DNA of 64,000 nucleotides, from contig CM075104.1 in the NCBI GenBank assembly GCA_037576195.1, positions 12,416,211 through 12,480,210 of the forward strand, written 5' to 3'. How positions within the stretch are numbered: position 1 is the stretch's first letter; each line of letters begins with the position of its first letter. Positions 60,089 through 64,000 of this stretch are shown here, one piece after another. The stretch comes from Phytoseiulus persimilis. Its lineage: Eukaryota > Arthropoda > Arachnida > Mesostigmata > Phytoseiidae. The position numbers and the translations under genes were made by a program. The notes under the pieces are model-generated. The model made no database searches and had not been told where the DNA came from. It was given only the letters and a program-made list of their open reading frames with translations.

Positions 60089-60572
60089 TCAGCCAATCAC
60101 GAAAGTGTTCTGCTCAGCTGCATGGAGTCCGTCGGAGTTTTTCAAGATGGAAAACAGCGGGGCGAAAACCGAGAGAATATCTTACCGAGAACTTCTGGCT
60201 GTACTCGAGGAAGGGCGAGATTGTTTCCCAGGTTGTTTTCATCTTTGTTCACTTCCTTCGAGTCTATCTCGGATGTTTTGGTCTGATCGCTCGCCAGTTC
60301 CTGGCCATCTGGATCCGTGTAGCACACCTGACGGAGACGGACACAAGAAGAAAACTTAGGAAACGTTCACAGATTTCACACCTCTGAGACGTTCTGTTTA
60401 CACTCACAACCTTCGTAATTCGATTTTCTTGAAATCCTGAATCGTAGCTTGACTTCAACTCGGCGCCGCATTCATCGAGCTCTGTGAAACCCGGAACTTC
60501 GATCTGTATCGGGCCGGAGAAGCGTCGCGGGTTGAGTAGTATCTCAGGAGTTGCGTGGCCCTCAGCCATCAT
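60089..60572 (-). CDS. Small acidic hypothetical protein, three exons
   Basis: Exon 1 (60408-60572) begins with two consecutive ATGs and ends at GTT|GTGAGT. Exon 2 (60186-60327) follows a pyrimidine-rich acceptor (GTCTCCGTCAG) and ends G|GTAAGA. Exon 3 (60089-60117) follows CATGCAG and ends in TGA. All phases agree, giving 111 residues. The N-terminus includes GPIQIEVPGFTELDECG, the middle is acidic and Asp/Glu/Asn-rich (SEIDSKEVNKDENN), and the C-terminus is EQNTFVIG. No signal peptide, membrane span or known motif was found. The clean three-junction structure supports a genuine gene of unknown function. Confidence 0.5.
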
Positions 60573-60579
60573 TTGCGGC

Positions 60580-61200
60580 TACGCTGAGCCTGACTGTTCG
60601 TTCAAAAAGCCTTCAAACTGGGCGCTCCGGAGGCGTGAGTTGACACATCCCAGGCCTGATTATTCTCGACAGAGGCGTCAAACTGTTGGGAACCGGATGT
60701 TGAACCTTGCTAGGATAGCCTATCGCTTGCTCCCTGATGAGGATACGCAGCTCACCGGAGCCAGATGAAATTCAAGCTAGGGTCACAGACCAGTGGTCGA
60801 ATGAGACGCGTCCGACAACAAGCCTCGAGACATTCGACCAGGACTGCGGAGTTCCGGTCATTCCAGGAGCTTGCACCATGATTACTAGAGCTTGGAATTT
60901 CAAGCATCAATCTTTTTTCACCCCTCGTCTAGAGAGTCTCTGATGGCTGAGTTCATCAGTTTCCATGGCAATCATGCACAATAATTCATTCTTTTGATGC
61001 TTCTACCCATGAATCCATTGATTGATGGATTATGATTAATGGGGGGCTGTCAGTTAATAATGTCTGAGGTTCCGGGACCTGGTGATGACCACTCCAGTGG
61101 AAGAGAAAAACGCGAATGCAGCGAAGTCTATTCCAATCAGACAACGTGGGCCTTTCAGGACAAAGCACCCGGAGAATCACATTACTCAAGTATGCCGATT
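60580..61200. other. No recognised gene
   Basis: Only short, contradictory frames. An AT-rich patch with ATTGATTGATGG lies near 61015-61030. Confidence 0.4.
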
Positions 61201-61213
61201 CCATTTCAGAATA

Positions 61214-61562
61214 CTAAACTGTGAATTTTAGAAAGTTTGCGCTATTCATCCGAGAATGGACACATGCCTTTTCCGGCTGTATGGAGCGAACTTCGAACAG
61301 AACACAATCATTGAGGTCCATGTCAACCGATTTGTGTCTTCGCAAGCAGCGACGAGCAGCTCTGGCGGGGCTCACGTGCATATGAGGCATGATTTTATCG
61401 TCTTCGTCGATAGCCTCGAAAGCTTCGTTATCTTCGCCAGCGCCGGGTTGGGAGCCTTGGACCCTCATCCACACAGGACGACACTGCGGAAACTCATCAA
61501 AGTCGAAGCGCTCACTTGGCGTGAGATCACTTACACACCCTCGACGCCTGCGAGCTCGAATA
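61214..61562 (-). CDS. Candidate terminal exon
   Basis: A minus frame after a possible acceptor (AAACTGAGAACAG) is open for 115 codons to TAG. It starts basic, then reads SERFDFDEFPQCRPVW and an acidic AFEAIDEDDK, and ends MNSANFLKFTV. The composition is protein-like, but a 250-codon plus-strand frame (61256-62008) overlaps it, so strand choice is uncertain. A strong minus donor (GGTG|GTAAGT) near 61957 hints at an upstream exon on this strand. No family recognised. Confidence 0.3.
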
Positions 61563-61569
61563 CTGTTCT

Positions 61570-64000
61570 CAGTTTTGTTGTGCGCAAATCAGGATTCAGT
61601 CACAGCGATGGAACACTGTCTCGACGGGGGTTCCAATACTGGCTCTGGGTCCGAACTCTGGGGTCGCGGTTAACATGGAGCTACACGAGCGCGCCGAACA
61701 TTCTCAGAAGCTCGGGAATCCGGCGTTGCAGATACACTCTCAAACGTGAAGCACTAATCCGCGATGAATTCGAGCCACAAACCGGCGAAACTGCCATCAA
61801 AGTGCATGTCACGTCCGAATCTCCGTTCCAGTTTCAGATATTTTTCAGATTCTTTTGTGACCCTCGCAAGATACGACAACCCTCTCTTTCGGTGTCGCTA
61901 CAGTACCATCGATCTGGATGCCACACACGAGCGCGAAAGGTCCTCGTCGGAAACTTACCACCTCTCAGGCGAATTCCACTGGTTTCCAGAAAAACGCTCT
62001 TGCAGTAGCATCCCCTCTTTTCGGAAATCCGCGCTTCGGCGGATGACTCGGAGGAAAATTTGGTTTTGTATTCAGCCGAGACGGGGTTTTCAGAAACCCC
62101 TGAAAGCTCACAGAAACACTCGGAGAATCACCCGAACCTTTGGCAGTTGACGGAGCTGGTTTTTGTGGATGTCAACCCTCGCGGCTCGGCCCAGACGCGA
62201 GGAAACGAAGCTGAGAACTCGTGGTAGGACTTCACGCATGCTCCCCCACCGTCTCGGGCAGCGCACGCCGCTTCACGTCGCTCTTGGCGGGACCGCAATG
62301 GGCCCTGAGATGTTCAGTGTCGGTTAGGAACGAAAAGGATGAATATTGTTCGTCAAAATGACCGGCTCAGGACTGGGCGTGGCGCTGAACGATTTGCGGA
62401 AACTCATCCAGCATCGAGCCTGAACACAAATTATTGTCGTTTGAGTGCTGCGTGGTGGCCAAAGACAACAAGCGAGCGGTCAAGACAGCGAGTTCCACAG
62501 AAGAAGTTGTCTCCCTTCATTTGAGGAAAGCATTGATTTGTATGATAATGCCGGCCGTGAATGACATCGACGCTATAACAAAGGACAGCTCTAGAAACGT
62601 ACACAGGTTTTCCCATTTTCCTCTTTCGGTCGGTGATACAATAGACCACAATGTCTTTATCGCTGTGGAGCGGCACCTTGGACTCCCCTTGCACTAAACG
62701 CGATGAAGCGATCACCTTGTCCGCTCCCGTATTCACCAGCGCCAACTGATACTTCACAATCCGTTCATCAGTTATCGCCTCGAACCAAAGGCGTCGTTGC
62801 GAAATCCGCAGAAATGCAAGGAGCGAAATGGACTCCCCTCGTACCAGAGTGCCGATGAGCTCCATGTTCTCTCTTCTCGCGACTCGGATGAATCTTCCAC
62901 CATGGATGGAGCAGTTCGTGTGCGCAGGAAGACTGAGGAGAAGGATGAATTGAATAAGCAAAGTCTGGCTTCTCTCAATGAGAACAGCGAAAGTTGAAAC
63001 CTTGCGCCTGCCTGGACGACGAGTTTATCGCACGCATGCTTCCAGAGATTCTTCCATTACGATCCTCATTCGGAGCTTTTCCCGAATAATAAATTTTGTG
63101 CACGATTGCGGCGAACCGAGTTTCTGCAATTCCTGATCGTGCATTCGAACGGGAACTCGGACTCGATGTGCGCAAATCAGTCCTTCTCGTTCTGTCCGCA
63201 GATGGACCATGCGTACAAAACTGGGAATAGTTACGATTCCAGAAGTTTGAGAACGGTCTGTCCACCGGAAACCGGGGTGATCCGGCATGTCAGCGAGCTC
63301 GAGAGGTATTGTAAAGAATCCATACACCAGGATCTCGTCACAAACTCTCTTCTCCAGTTTTACTGCTGGGAGTCTTGGCATCTCGCTCGTCTCGTGGGAA
63401 CTTCTAGAGCATGTGTGAAATTCATCGTTTATCACTCTGAATAATTCTCATCATGCGGGAAAACTACGAGAAGCGAGCAACAGTTCGATTGACCTCATTT
63501 GCCTGAATACTTTGAAAGTGAGAGTTCCTCTCGTACTCCCAGTTCCAGAGTTCTTCCCAAAGTTTTCTCAGAGGGGTCAGCTTCACTCTGGCCGCGCTGA
63601 CAGCCAAGTGGGTTTGAAACGTCGCTTCACGCAGAGTTCTCCACGCAAGGAGATCATCTTGGAGCCGGCGCCGTCCGTGGTCATGTGACCAGGACTGAAT
63701 TAAAGCTCAGTCCTGTTCTTCGGACGCGGAAACCACGCAGAGTCAGAACAAAATGAACAATTTTAGTTTCGAGGGCGCTCTTTGGACTGGTTTCTTGTCC
63801 GGGCGCAAAGTATTGACGCTGCACCCAGTTCTCGTGTCTTTCTGCTCGGTTCGAGGTAAGAGCTGGTCTCCTTCGATGAACTGTCTGTGTTCCAATCCCA
63901 TCGTGATATAGATTATCGATTCCGTTTTATATCTGTCTCTCACCACCGCCGTTCATTCTCAGAAAGATTCAAACACGAACCAGGATGCTGGACCTCCGAG
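61570..64000. other. Unresolved region, long open frames on both strands
   Basis: At 62.43-62.96 kb a 176-codon minus frame begins with a hydrophobic, signal-like start but has a TTG rather than an ATG at its head. At 63.03-63.44 kb both strands are open for more than 110 codons. None gives a recognised family. No gene could be established up to the window end. Confidence 0.3.

Noticed and set aside
61256-62008. Plus frame of 250 codons
   Set aside because: No recognised domain. It is antisense to a more protein-like minus frame and to a strong minus donor near 61957, so it is probably a shadow, though not certainly.
62431-62961. Secreted-looking minus frame of 176 codons
   Set aside because: It begins with TTG, not ATG. 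The plus strand has equally good charged frames over the same bases, and no family is recognised.
1-64000. CRISPR arrays, bacterial operons, rRNA
   Set aside because: No regularly spaced direct repeats, no Shine-Dalgarno-led gene strings and no rRNA-like blocks; the gene structure is eukaryotic.

Overview
The window looks like nuclear DNA of an arthropod, most likely a mite (Acari, perhaps a phytoseiid or other mesostigmatid). This placement is inferred. The coding exons are short and are separated mostly by introns of about 60 to 350 bases with clean GT/AG borders. GC content is near 50 percent. The recognisable genes are typical of animals: otopetrin, an ionotropic receptor, GGA, protein phosphatase inhibitor-2 and a Kazal inhibitor. 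There are no bacterial operons, no CRISPR array and no convincing tRNA or rRNA.

Layout. From 1 to 9.5 kb I see no recognisable gene, only short simple repeats and a few open frames, one of them broken by a TGA. A GGA clathrin adaptor lies on the minus strand at 9.6-11.6 kb in one exon. From 12 to 34 kb the sequence is gene-poor to my eye. It holds a 5'-truncated non-LTR retrotransposon (29.1-29.95 kb, minus) and a few spliced or single-exon hypothetical candidates (14 kb, 22 kb, 34 kb). Around 36.5-38.3 kb lie a cluster of AACCGC/GCGGTT palindromes and a diverged inverted pair of coding-like segments. From 38 kb on the density rises: a candidate minus gene at 38.4-39 kb, a one-exon Kazal inhibitor with TATA box and poly(A) signal (39.2-39.5 kb, minus), and inhibitor-2 (40.4-43.7 kb, plus, three exons). 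Then come a plus-strand candidate at 44.2-45.8 kb and a divergent ionotropic receptor (45.8-48.2 kb, minus) that meets it tail to tail. The best-resolved gene is a complete 12-exon otopetrin proton channel (52.6-57.5 kb, minus, 649 codons) in which every splice phase closes. Distal to it are hypothetical candidates and one clean three-exon small gene (60.1-60.6 kb, minus).

How the genes relate. Two membrane proteins whose families act in chemosensation or acid sensing (the ionotropic receptor and the otopetrin) sit in the same orientation about 4.4 kb apart. The others are housekeeping (GGA at the trans-Golgi/endosome, inhibitor-2 on PP1) or secreted (Kazal). I see no operon-like logic. The most unusual feature is a histidine-rich loop in the otopetrin. 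Entries below 0.5 confidence rest on open frame plus splice-site logic only, without recognised homology.
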